From NCBI GenBank assembly GCA_001662425.1, contig BDDC01000005.1, positions 73,762 to 137,761 on the forward strand: 64,000 nucleotides of DNA, written 5' to 3'. Position 1 is the stretch's first letter. Every line of letters starts with the position of its first letter. The position numbers and the translations under genes are program-made. Below, piece by piece: positions 35,257 to 46,270 of this stretch. This stretch comes from Chlamydomonas sphaeroides. Its lineage: Eukaryota; Chlorophyta; Chlorophyceae; Chlamydomonadales; Chlamydomonadaceae. Below the pieces are notes generated by a model. The model did not search any database, had not been told where the DNA came from, and saw nothing but the letters and a program-made list of their open reading frames with translations.

Positions 35257-36852
35257 AAGGCAGGGCAGCACGCAGCGGGCAGCAGGCAGCAGGCGGCAGG
35301 CGGGGGAGGAGCGAGCGAGCAACAGGTGGCGGTTGGGCTGGGGCCGAGAGAGCGGTGGGGGCGGCAGCGCCGCGCACGCATGGCCTGCCTCGCGGGACAC
35401 GAGTGACGCCACAGCTTTGGGGTTGCGGCCACAGCCACTGTGGCGCCACAGCAGTATGGTTGATGCTGAGGGGCGACCAGGCAGGGGACCGGCGCCGCGC
35501 CGACCGGGGCGTGTTTTGGGCTGCTCACGTGCGGGGGCTGCGCGCGGCGGCTGACAAGGGCGGAGGAGGTCGGTCGGCTTTGCCTGGGTCTGAGGTGCCT
35601 GTGAGGCACGGCCAAGCAAGAGTGATTCGCCATGGAACATCGTGAACCTCGGGACACCATGCCTTGCCCCGCTCGCACCGGTAGTGGCGCTGGCGCGCCA
35701 CGCCAAGGTGCTGTCTGAGGATCGGCAGCAGCGGGATGAAGACTGGGATGGCGGGCGAGGGGCGGGCGCTGCCTGCTGCCTACCTCGCTGGCCGACCAGC
35801 CGGCTGCTCCGGGGCCTGGTGGCTCTGACTTGCACGCTGGTTCTACAAAGAACGGCCTGGTGGCTGCAGGCGGAAGCAGACACGAGCAGACCGGCTGTCG
35901 GGGTTGGGGTGGCAGCAGAGGCCGCGCACGGGGGCAAGGGACGCGGGCAGTGGGCCGAGCGCCTAGGCCCGGGAATAAAAGGGGTGAGGCAGGCTGTGGT
36001 TTCGACCGCCCGCAGCGGCAGCGGTGGCCTGCTGGCATCTCACGCAGGCTCACGCCCACAGGCCCTGCATGCATGGAGCAGGCGTCGAGTCGGATGCTCT
36101 TGGCTACTTGGCTTGTGGGCCCCCGGGGCTGTGACGAGCAGGTGCTTGCACACTGCCCCGAGTGCACGTGCACTTGAACACTGGTGCTTAAGACACTGGC
36201 ACTGGTGCCCAGTGCGATGGGCATCAGCCATCTCCCCTGATGGGCCTCCGCATCGCCCACATGGTCTCGAGCGAGCAGTCCCGCTCCAGATGGGGACATC
36301 GTGCGGAACCCCACGTGGTCAAGTGGACGCCTCTGCGCCACGCGCTCACTCGTTACATCGTGTCCTTTAGGCGCCTGCGTCACAACAGCTGCGCTGCGGC
36401 AGCCCATGCCGGCGCAAGTACTGCTGGAGCCTGTAGCCGACGCCACGCGCGCGGTAGCGCGGCACGCGTGATACATCTATCGCCAGCCAGACTCCCGCAT
36501 CCAGCTAGGCGCAGCGGCTAGCTACGAACGCCACCGGCCAACCACACCACGCCGTTCCACGGGACAAACCAATTTTCCGCATCGTACTACGGTACCACAG
36601 CCTGCATCATCAGGCTGTACAGTGTGCTCAGGCTCGTAGCGGCGCCACCAGTCCGATACAGGTACCCCGATGACGATTTAGTCGGGGATCTGGCTACAAT
36701 CCCCCGGGCAGCGCCGCTGTGCTTCTAGCCGAGCGTCGCCACCCAGCAAACGCCACACAGCCAGCCACAGCCGCCAGTCCTGCAAAACGTGGCACCGATC
36801 CTGCCCAGCTGTCCACTGGCACCCTCCCGCTGCCGTTGCCGAAGCCCCCGCT
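35257..36852. other. Region between convergent Cyp40 and DGAT1 3' ends
   Basis: No supported gene. It holds both 3' UTRs. A TGTAA word on the minus strand near 36357-36353 could serve DGAT1, about 500 bases past its stop. I found no clear TGTAA for Cyp40. Confidence 0.45.
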
Positions 36853-39800
36853 CTATGTCACTAGCGTTGAAGCCGCCGCCGCCGCCGTCGCAGCGGCGCC
36901 CAGCGTCCCGTTCAGCGCCGCCGCTGCGGCGCCGGCGGCGCCCGCACCCGCGGCGGCGCTGGCGTTGGTCAGCATCGCCGCCGCCCAGCCTCCTCCTCCT
37001 CCGCCAGCTGCCGCGGCGGCCCGAAGCGCCAGCATGGCTGGCCTCACGCCCACGATGAAGTCGTGGTAGTACAGCAGCACGCACACGGGCTGGCCCACCA
37101 CGCAGAAGGCCACCCAGAAGATGTAATTGCCTGGGGTTGGGGGCGGGAGGGGAAGGGCAAGGGAGCGAGGGCAGTGATGGTGAGGAAGGAGGCACGGACA
37201 CGGATGAGGGGTGGAGGGGAGACGGGGTCGGTGCGCGGGGCGGGCGGGCGGCTTGCAGGCGGCCCGGGGCGAGCGAGGGGCAACAAAGCAGACGGCTACC
37301 CAGGGGATGCACAGTGCTTGAGGCCAAGGACGCGGTGGCGGGTGGGTGCGGTGGGAAGACGCGGTGGGTGGTGCCCCGCGGTCCGAGCGGCCCCGCGCTA
37401 CCCCACATGGCGGATGGCAGGCCGAGACCTTTGCCAGCAGTGGCACCGTAGCCCGCCACGGCACCTCGGGCCTCGGCTCGCGCTGGCCGCCAGCGTAGCC
37501 CACCCCATCTGTCTGTCGGCCTCTTCTCTCACCCAGCTCGTCTCGCCGCAGCTGCTTTCGGAGCTTCTCGGTAGCCATGATGAGGGGGACCTGCGGGGGA
37601 ATACCGGTTGGGGTGCAGCTTGAAGCCGCGATCGCCACGACTTCCAACGGAAGCAGCACCGAGCGATTGCCATAGGCTGTGGGGGGCCCACAGCAGGTAA
37701 GGTCCCACTGCCCAGCTCAAAATGGGAAGCAGCATGCGCGACTTGAGAACCACAGGACGCGGGGCGCGACAGCGGCATCGTGCCGTCGTCACAACACCGC
37801 GACCACGCTGCATGGCAGCCTCAAGTCGCGCCCGTGTGCACCACCACCGCGCCCCCACATGCAGCATCCATGCGCGTCACATCACCGCCGCATCACACCG
37901 TATCATGCTATGCTAATGCAGATGGCAGCCCGCAGCTGCGCCATGATGCCTTCTCATGATGCCCGCAGCGCCGGCTCGCTGTACGTGCGCACCAACACTG
38001 CACGCCAGAACTGTACATGCACACGAATACAGCACATGACACCACAATGCGCCATACGCTGTGCCGCACCACAATAGCACGTGCCGATACCGGCACGCCC
38101 CCTGCCCTCAGCCCCCTCTGCCCCCTCCTCCCCCCGCACCTGCATCATGATGCCGGTGAAGGCCCACAGCCGCACCAGGTGCAGCGGCACCCCCAGCACC
38201 AGCTCGTGGAACACCGCGCTGACGAAAAAGGTGAGCACGATGGAGGAGAAGCGGCCCACGCCCGCGCGGATGGCTGGGGGCCATGAGGGGCGGGAGAAGG
38301 GGAGATGGGAGGGGCATAGAAGAGCTGGGCATGCAGGGCTGAGAAGGGCGCCGCGCTCAAGCGCGCCGCTTCGCGCCGGGCTACCGGCGGCCAGGGCACC
38401 AGCAGCAGGGGAGCAGCGGCGGCAAGCGTGGGCCCTTTTGCCTGGCGCGGGGTGGCGTCGTCCGCCGCCCTGTGGCGCACCTGGGAAGTACACGTGGCGC
38501 AGCAGCCACTTGTGCACCGGCATGTTCCACAGCTGGGGAGGGGGAGGCGGGGAGGGGGAGAGGCACGGAAGCGGTGGCGGAGTTGGCGGTGGGGGAGCGC
38601 GGCTGCGGGGTGTTGCGTGCAGGAGCCGAGCCGCCCAGTGCTGCTCGCCACCGGTCCCCGCCCCCCGGCCCGGTACTGCTGTCTGTCTCACCTTCCAATA
38701 CTCGCCCACCGTGGCCGCGTTCCACCAGTCCTGAGGAGTGGGTGAGGGCCGGGAGCGGCGTTGTAAGGCGAGGGCGGCGGCCTCGTGCGAGCGCGACTGG
38801 CAGCGCGCCTGGAAAGCGGCGGCGAGGCAGGAGCCACGTACCCCGCAACGCCAACACCGCTCCCCTCCCAAGCGCCTGCCAGCCCCGTCTGCCAGCCCTG
38901 CACTGCACCGGCCCCCGATGGCATCCCCACCCCTCGACACCGTGAGCAAGGTCACACAAGTGGGCGTGTGTGGGCGTTGGGCCCTGCCAGTTCCCCTGCT
39001 GCCCGCTTACACTGCACCCCAACCCCTCCATGGCCCGCCTTGCAAGCCTTCCTGGTGCCGCATCCACGCAGACCCCGCCCGCCGCCCACCTGATCCGCTG
39101 CTCCTCCCGCTCCAAGCCCTCCCCTTTCCCCTCCCCTCTGCCCCCACCTTGTAGAACTCCCTGTCCCCGAACTGCGTCAGCTCCGCCAGCATGTTTAGCC
39201 ACAGGTGGAAGAGCGAGTAGAAGCACAGCAGCCAGGCGTAGGTGGAGGGCAGCGCCAGCTTGAGCACGCGCTCCGCCACGCGGGGTAGGTCCAGCTGCAT
39301 GGGGGAAGAGGGCGGGCAGAGGTGCGGGCGGACGGAAGGCATAGGTTGGCCAAGCCAGGAAAGGCACTGAGGTTACACAGGGGTTGGGTGTCGCAGGCAA
39401 GGACGGCAGGTCTACAGCCTGCGGCGTAGGCCGAATGCGGTGGCGGGGACCAGCGCAGGCCCCGGCAGCCGCCGCAGCTGCAGCCCTCAGTGGGCCTCTG
39501 CACGTCCTTGCGACCCAAGGCCCCCAAGGCAGCCACGCCAGGGACAGCAATGCCCGCGCTGCACCGCCCGCCGCGAGCTGCCGAGCTCCCCTGCCATGCG
39601 CACCGCCGCCACGCCACACCGCGACACGCTATCGCCCCCACCACTCCCCACCGTGCACCGGGAGGCCGCACCTGCCGCAGCGGCGCCATGGAGTTGCTGA
39701 CCGCGGGCTCGATGTACTGGCCTGCGGGGACGGTTGGTGAGGCGGTTGAGGTGGTGGTTGAGGTGGCGGTTGGGGGTGAGTGGCGGGGGTGACACCAGCA

Positions 39801-42800
39801 CCAGGCAGCTCAGGTGTAGTAGTAGCGAGGGGCCGCAACGAGGGCCCCACTGCTGCCGCCGCACCAATGAGGATGGCCAGCGCCGTGAGGGTGATGGCCA
39901 GCTCGAACAGCCGCCGCAGCAGCCAGCGCCCGCGCACGGGGCGGCCGCGGGGGTAGTTGACCTGCGGAGCGGCGGGGGAGGGCGGCGATGGCGGCGTATG
40001 ACATGGGTAGAAGTTGCGAGCGCAGTGACGAAGGCCCCAGTGCAAGCACCATTCCGGGGGGGGAGGGTGACGGGGGAAGGGGTGCTCAGCTGTTGCCTGC
40101 AGCCTCCGGCGCCTGACACTCGCCCCGCCGCTCGCCCCGCCTGTCCTTCGGCCTCTTCCTTTGTCGCTGTGCTCCGCTGCTCGGGGGCCCACGCCTGTGC
40201 GCCAATACGCCTAAAAGGCCCCATCCCGTCCACCGACCCTACCCCCACCCCACCCCACCGACACACGCACGCTCTTCCCCACAATCCCCCTTGACCCAAT
40301 CCCCCCACACCCACCTGGTACACCAGGGTGGGTATCGCCAGGAAGTAGAGCAGGTTGCGCGCCGTCAGGTTCTCCGGGTACCTAGCCAGGCACGAGCGGC
40401 GCAATGGGGAGGACACGAAAGGGCGGCTGCTCGGAACAGGCGCGTGCCAACATTTGCAGCGCACACGCCGCGGCGGCGGCAGGCAGCGCCAGCCCCATCT
40501 GTCTCAACCTAAACACTGCCAAGGAGGGCCGCGTCGGTCTACCCGGCCTACTTGTCCAGGCGGCCCCACTCCTCCGCGGGCGTGTCCGGGCAGCCGCGCT
40601 CGCCCGGCCGGACCTGGGGTCGGGACAGGAGTGGGGCGAGGGGCAAGGTCAGGGTGGCTGCAGGAGTGCGACCCGCGGCCTGGGAGCGGCCCAGCGCCCC
40701 AGACCTCCACACCCCCTCCCCGCCCATCCCGCAGCAACATTCGCTCGCCCTGCCCACAGCTGCGCGCAGGAGCTGAGCTCTGCACTCCTCTCCGCTCCCC
40801 TTCCCCACCACCCAACGCCGCACCTCTCCGCCCCGCCGCGCCTCGCGCAGGTCGAAGCAGCAGTGGTGGTACGACACCAGCTTCATCCACATCACGATGG
40901 CCAGCATCATGAGGATGCCGCCCGACACCGGCTCCGCCTGGCGGTTGGGGCCGGTTGGGCGGTTGGGACGCGCGGCGGCGGTTAGGCGGGTGGGCGAAAG
41001 CACAGCCAACCGTCCCATGCGTGAGCTCGGCGCCCCCGCAGTGCGCGGCGTTGCGCGCAGCGCTTCCATCCAACGCGAGGGCCGGGGGGCGACCGGCAAG
41101 CAGCAGACGAGCCGGCGCCACGCTGCCCGCGAGCCCGAGTCCTCAAGCAGCCCGCGCCACGTACCGCCCAAGGGTCCACGCCCAAGGAGCGCCCAACCGC
41201 GTGGCCGACCCAGGCAGCAGCCCCCACCCAGGGCATCCGCACCCGTGCGGGGAGTAGGGTCTGAGAGGCCCCGGTGCGGCCCGTAGCAGCCGCGCCGCGC
41301 AAACCCCCTCCCTCCCACCGCCCCGCCCACCCGCCCCAACCGGGGCCTGCGCACCTTGGTGAGGAAGATGACCGCCCAGGGCAGGCCTATGACGGTGGTG
41401 GTGATGGCGCCGTTGACGATGAACAGCAGCCACTCGTGCAGCCGGGAGCGGGCCCGCACCGCGCGCTCCACGGCCGCGGGCGGCAGCTCGGCGCGCTTGG
41501 ACAGCTGCTGCCGGAGCTGCGCGGGGAGGCGAGGGGCGCGAGGGAAGGGCGCCGGGGGTTGGGCGTTGGGCGGGCGCTGCGCGGGGGGCTGTGGGAGGAG
41601 CGCAGGGCCGGCGCGGCCCCCATCCTGCCCTCTCCGCCTGACACAGCAAGCCGCCGCTGCTCCGCAACCGACACCAGCCCGCGCGCCCGCGCCCCCCGTT
41701 TTGCCCCGAACACACACGTCGGGCTATGTGGTTATTACCTTTTCCTGAACACACAAACACACACGCGCCCACCCCCTCACCCGCTCCTCGGCGTCCAGCA
41801 GCGCGTACCCCGCCAGCTCCGTGCCCAGGCTGAGCCCCGCCGCCGCCAGCAGGCAGGGGTAGCACAGCACCAGCGGCACGTTGACCAGGCCGCCCAGCCC
41901 GCCCAGCCCGCCGCCCACGCGGCCGCTGACCAGGCTGGCCAGCACCGACACAGGGTTGAGCCGCCAGCCGTACTTGAGCGCGTTCTCCAGCGCCAGCCTG
42001 GCGGGAGGGCGGAGGGCGGAGGCGGGGGAGGGGATGGGTGGGGGAGGGGGCGTGACGGCACGGCGCAGTGTGGCGCGCTGTGAGGTCGGGCACGGGCCGC
42101 AATGCCAAACCACATATCGTCGGCATTCGCCGTAGCACGCATGAATGATGGCGGCATAATGGTGCCGGGGAGTGGCGCTGTGTGCCCGCCACCGCGACCG
42201 CCGCCGCAACCGGCTCAACCGCAACCAGCTCAACCGCAACCGGCTTGACCGCAGCCGCCGCAAGTGCCACCGGCACAACTGCCACCGGCTCAACCGCAAG
42301 CCGCCCCGCCGCAGCCGCACCTAAAGTTGGTGAGCACCAGGATGATGAGCGCCAGGTTGTAGAGCCCCGTGTGCTTCTCATGCCATGCGCGCTCCGACGA
42401 CAGCAGGCTGAAGCGGCAGGCCGTGTGCACCGGCGTGCTGCCGAACATGGGGCCGCGCTCCGGGCCGCCGCCGCCGCCGGCGCCCGCCGGGCGCCCGCCG
42501 AGCGAGCGGCGGGAGGGCACGGCAATGCCGCTGGNNNNNNNNNNNNNNNNNNNNNNNNNNNNNNNNNNNNNNNNNNNNNNNNNNNNNNNNNNNNNNNNNN
42601 NNNNNNNNNNNNNNNNNNNNNNNNNNNNNNNNNNNNNNNNNNNNNNNNNNNNNNNNNNNNNNNNNNNNNNNNNNNNNNNNNNNNNNNNNNNNNNNNNNNN
42701 NNNNNNNNNNNNNNNNNNNNNNNNNNNNNNNNNNNNNNNNNNNNNNNNNNNNNNNNNNNNNNNNNNNNNNNNNNNNNNNNNNNNNNNNNNNNNNNNNNNN

Positions 42801-45214
42801 NNNNNNNNNNNNNNNNNNNNNNNNNNNNNNNNNNNNNNNNNNNNNNNNNNNNNNNNNNNNNNNNNNNNNNNNNNNNNNNNNNNNNNNNNNNNNNNNNNNN
42901 NNNNNNNNNNNNNNNNNNNNNNNNNNNNNNNAGATGCCGACGGCGCCGCTGAGGAGGCGGGCTCGCGCTTGGCGGCGCCGCCGCGCTTGCCCGCCGCCGC
43001 GTTTGGGGCTGTGCTCGAGGCTGCTGCCGCGGCCGCCGCGGCGGCGGCGGCCGCCGCCGCAGCGGTGATGGCGGCGGCGTCGGACACGGGTTCCGAGAAG
43101 CTGCGGTCCATGGTGCGGCGCCCCGTGTCGGCGGAGCCCTGGCGGAGGGCACGGCAGGTCCTGACTCGGGCGTGCTGCAGTGGCGCCCCGCCTCACCCAC
43201 ACGAACCACCACCACCACCCCTAGCCACGCCCCGACCCCCGTGGCTTTCCCCGGCAACACCTGGCTCCCGTCCCGCCCGAACCTGGCGCCCCATGCCCCG
43301 CGATAACACAACACGCCCTCGCCCTGCCCGCCCCTCCTCCGCGATCCCCACATTCGCGCCCCTTTCGCACAACCACTGTGTCCCCCCGGCGGCCCCAGTC
43401 ACGACCGTGCCCGTTCCACGCCACCCCCCGCGCCTGCGCGCCGCACCAGCGCCCACCTTGGGTCCCCCCGGCGGCACCAGGCTGTCGTCGCGGGCGCAGC
43501 CGCCCGCCTCCAGCGCGGCCATCCACCGCTCGGCGCCGTCGCGGTTGAGCGCCGCCAGGCGAACCTGTGTCGGGCGTTGGGAGCAGCATGACATGGCTTG
43601 GCTTGGTGGGTTGTGGGGGAGCAGCCTCATGGGTCATGACACGGCTGCACGGCACGGGTACCGCTGTGTCCTCCGCGCCTCCGCCTCCCACCTCCGCCCC
43701 GCCACCGACTCCACGGCCGCGCGGCGCCCTCACCCGCCCGCCCGCCAGCGCCCCGCCGCCGCTGCCCAGCGCACACGAGGCCCACCAGCGCCCCACCGCC
43801 GCTGTCCTGCACCCCGGGCCGGCCCCAACCTCACACACACACACACAAGGCGGCGCTGTGCTTTGCTTCCCGCACGGGTGCATCTGATTGCAGCCGTACT
43901 TTCTTACTACGCACGACCAGCGCGTCACCAGCCCGGGGCGTGCCGATTGTGGGGTGGTTTCGGCCCTAAGAGTTGAACACACACACACACGCACACGGCC
44001 CCCCCCTCACAGCCCTATTCCCCCTGCGCCCTTCCCCCCGACCCACCAGCAGCGCCCCGCCGCTGTCCAGCACGGAAAAGGTCCAGTAGCGGCCACCACC
44101 CCGGAGGCCCTCCCACGCCACAAAGCAGTTCTGCGGGGGGAGGGGCGCGGGGGCCATGGGGACCGGGGTGGGGTTGCAGGGCTTGCAGCTGGGTGCCCCC
44201 ACCCCCCACCAGGCCCTGCCTAGTGCGCCCCGCATGCTGTCGCCCAGCCGCCTGCAAGCCCAGGAGGAGCCCTCTTGTGCCAGCCCACGCCGCCAGACCC
44301 TGCTCCTCGGCGGGCGCCCTTGCCCTGCTTGCCCACGGGGCCCTTTGTTCCGGCAACGCGGAGGCAGGCGGTACACCTGCTGTATGGCCGCTGGACCGCC
44401 CACCGGCCCACGAGGCCCACGAGACCAGCCAGCAGCTCACCAGCACGCTGATCTCCTCCCGGGGGGAGAAAGCCGTGTCCTTGGCGCTCCGATAGTACGA
44501 CAGGTTGGTGCCGGACAGCACCCAGTAGCGCAGCTGGGGCGGCATGGAGAGCAGGCAGCGATGGCAGGCAGGCGGGCAAGCAGGCAAGATGGGGGACGGG
44601 GAGGAGCGCGAGGTAGGGGCGCGGGTGGGGGGGGCCGGCACAGGTGGGTGGTGCTGTGAGGTTAGGGAGCAGGTGGTGGCTTGGGGAGCTCGTGTCCTGT
44701 GGCACCCGGCCCACCTCCCATTCGGAGCCGAGCAGCGGCAGCGCCACGGAGCGCCACTTGTACAGATACTCGCCGAGGTGCACGGAGCGAGCTGCGAGCT
44801 GCGGCAAGTGCGAGAGGTCGGGTGCAAGGGCGAGGCAGGCCGTGACAAGGGTTTGACGCGCGCGTACGAATGGAGCGAGCTAGACTCAGGTCACGGCAAC
44901 GCAGATTGCTTCAATGAGACATCGCCGCATCGTCGCATAGGCGGGCAGCGCCGAGCGCGAGCCGGGGTGTGGCACGGGTGTCGGATGGGCGTTACAGGGC
45001 AACGCGATGCACAAGGCATTTCGTCGGGGTTCGGTTGTGCACAGAGCCTTGTAAGCCGTGAGGACGAAGCGCCTGCGCTTGCCTGCTCCCGCAGCTGTTC
45101 ATTGGCCATCCGGAGCTGCTCCACCTCCTTCTGCAGCTTCTCCACCTCTTTGACTTGTTCATCAGGTGGCTTCTCATTCCGGCGGCGTCCACGCCCAAAG
45201 AAGGGCAGGACCAT
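36853..45214 (-). CDS. DGAT1: Type 1 diacylglycerol acyltransferase (MBOAT) with N-terminal coiled coil and PH domain
   Basis: Nineteen exons: 45214-45083, 44798-44715, 44533-44441, 44130-44047, 43564-43457, 43138-42321 (contains gap), 41997-41781, 41516-41355, 40937-40824, 40613-40552, 40381-40315, 39961-39865, 39721-39672, 39294-39148, 38730-38692, 38532-38481, 38273-38140, 37590-37533, 37130-36853. Phases close even across the gap, about 931 residues. Residues 15-44 are a coiled coil (VKEVEKLQKEVEQLRMANEQ) and 45-167 a PH domain (YLYKWRSVALPLL, LRYWVLSGTNLSYY, ERWMAALEAG). A poly-Ala linker follows. The MBOAT core starts at FSLLSSERAWHEKHTGLYNL; hallmarks are YPENLTARNLLYFLAIPTL, QYIEPAVSNS, REFYKDWWNA and catalytic His798 in FHELVLGVP. 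It acylates diacylglycerol to triacylglycerol at the ER. The C-terminal tail is an unusual Ala/Gly-rich extension. Intron 1 appears to use a GC donor. Confidence 0.95.
42186..42310 (+). repeat. Minisatellite-like CTCAACCGCAACCGG repeats in DGAT1 intron
   Basis: Imperfect units of about 15 bases related to CTCAACCGCAACCGG in intron 6 of DGAT1, immediately downstream of the exon-6 donor. Confidence 0.7.
42535..42931. other. Assembly gap (397 N) within DGAT1 exon 6
   Basis: The gap lies in the linker between the PH domain and the MBOAT core. The total exon length of 818 bases including the gap satisfies the required phase change (0 to 2), so the gap size is compatible with continuous coding sequence. 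Both sides are Ala/Gly/Ser/Pro-rich low complexity, which probably caused the gap. Confidence 0.9.
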
Positions 45215-46270
45215 CTTGTGCGCGGACCGGCCGTGCGGCCAAGTTCGCTTGTGCTTTGACGCTGTGAAGCAGTTTTTAGATTCCCAGGCTGGTGTAGTGT
45301 AGTGAAGTGTTATCGGCCACGCTGCATATGCCAGCCAGCATCAAAGGCAGCCGAGCGGCCGTGGGTCCGCTGGGCCGTCCGCTGGGCGATACCTCGCGCT
45401 CCGGTCCCCGCAGTCGGTGGCATATACTATATTGGCTGCTTCTTGATATGACTCTGCTCACGGCGTGTCAAAATGCCTTTCGCGACCCAAGGGCCGGCGA
45501 CCCGCACCTGCCCGGTGCTGCCCGTCGCTGCGCCAGGCGCTGCGCCACTGCTACACGCTGGTCTGCATTCCTGCTGCTGATACGTGTCGTCGATCCTCAG
45601 CCTCCTACAGCTGTTGCCGTCCTGCGCAATCGTGCGCAAGGCCAGCACTGTGCGCAGTTTGCACAGCGGCCTGTGCGGCCACCGGTGTGCACGCAGCCGA
45701 GCCCCTGCCGAGCAGGCCACACCTCCTTGCGCCATGCGCCCCGCATCCAATGGATCGCCAGCATGAACGACCCTGCAGGTCGCTGCGCCCGTGCGCCAGC
45801 AGCGGCGGTAGGCAAGCGGGCACGCTCCCTGCACCACCTCCTCGCAAAAAGTCGATGCGCCTCCATGCGCGACCCCTGCCTACAATCAAAACTAAACCTG
45901 CCCCACGAGACACAACCTGCCCACGGGCTCATAGCCGTCCGATCCAATCGCTCTAGCCTACCACTGCCGTGCGGAACGGCAACTGCTGATAACTGCCATC
46001 GCTGCGAGCCGTGACGAGGCACGGCACGACCAACCTGCCGCATATCGACGATCGCTGTCGACGGCCCATGCACAGCGCACTGCTATTGCATTGTCCTCAG
46101 AGGACTACCCCAGGGCTCGCTGTCTGGCCCCCGGATAAATACGCTTCCTCACCTAACCTACTTGCATATCATCAAAGATGAACGGCTCGGCAACTCCAAC
46201 CCCAACAATGTCTGGCAGTATCCGACGACGCGGGTGCGTGCGTTTCGCGCACGACTGCTTACCGGTGCCG
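45215..46270. other. Intergenic region, DGAT1 promoter side
   Basis: About 1 kb between the SRCR-protein stop codon (46271) and the DGAT1 start (45214), both minus strand. No coding motif seen. It should contain the 3' UTR of the former and the promoter of the latter. Confidence 0.5.

Noticed and set aside
38381..39619. Minus-strand open frame of over 400 codons within DGAT1
   Set aside because: It reads through introns in a different frame from exons 14-16, whose conserved residues (FYKDWWN, LWNMPVHKW) fix the true frame.
41143..43353. Very long minus-strand open frame spanning the third gap
   Set aside because: Much of its length is N translated as X, and it reads the DGAT1 exons in a different frame or through introns. 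The spliced DGAT1 frame is supported by conserved motifs.
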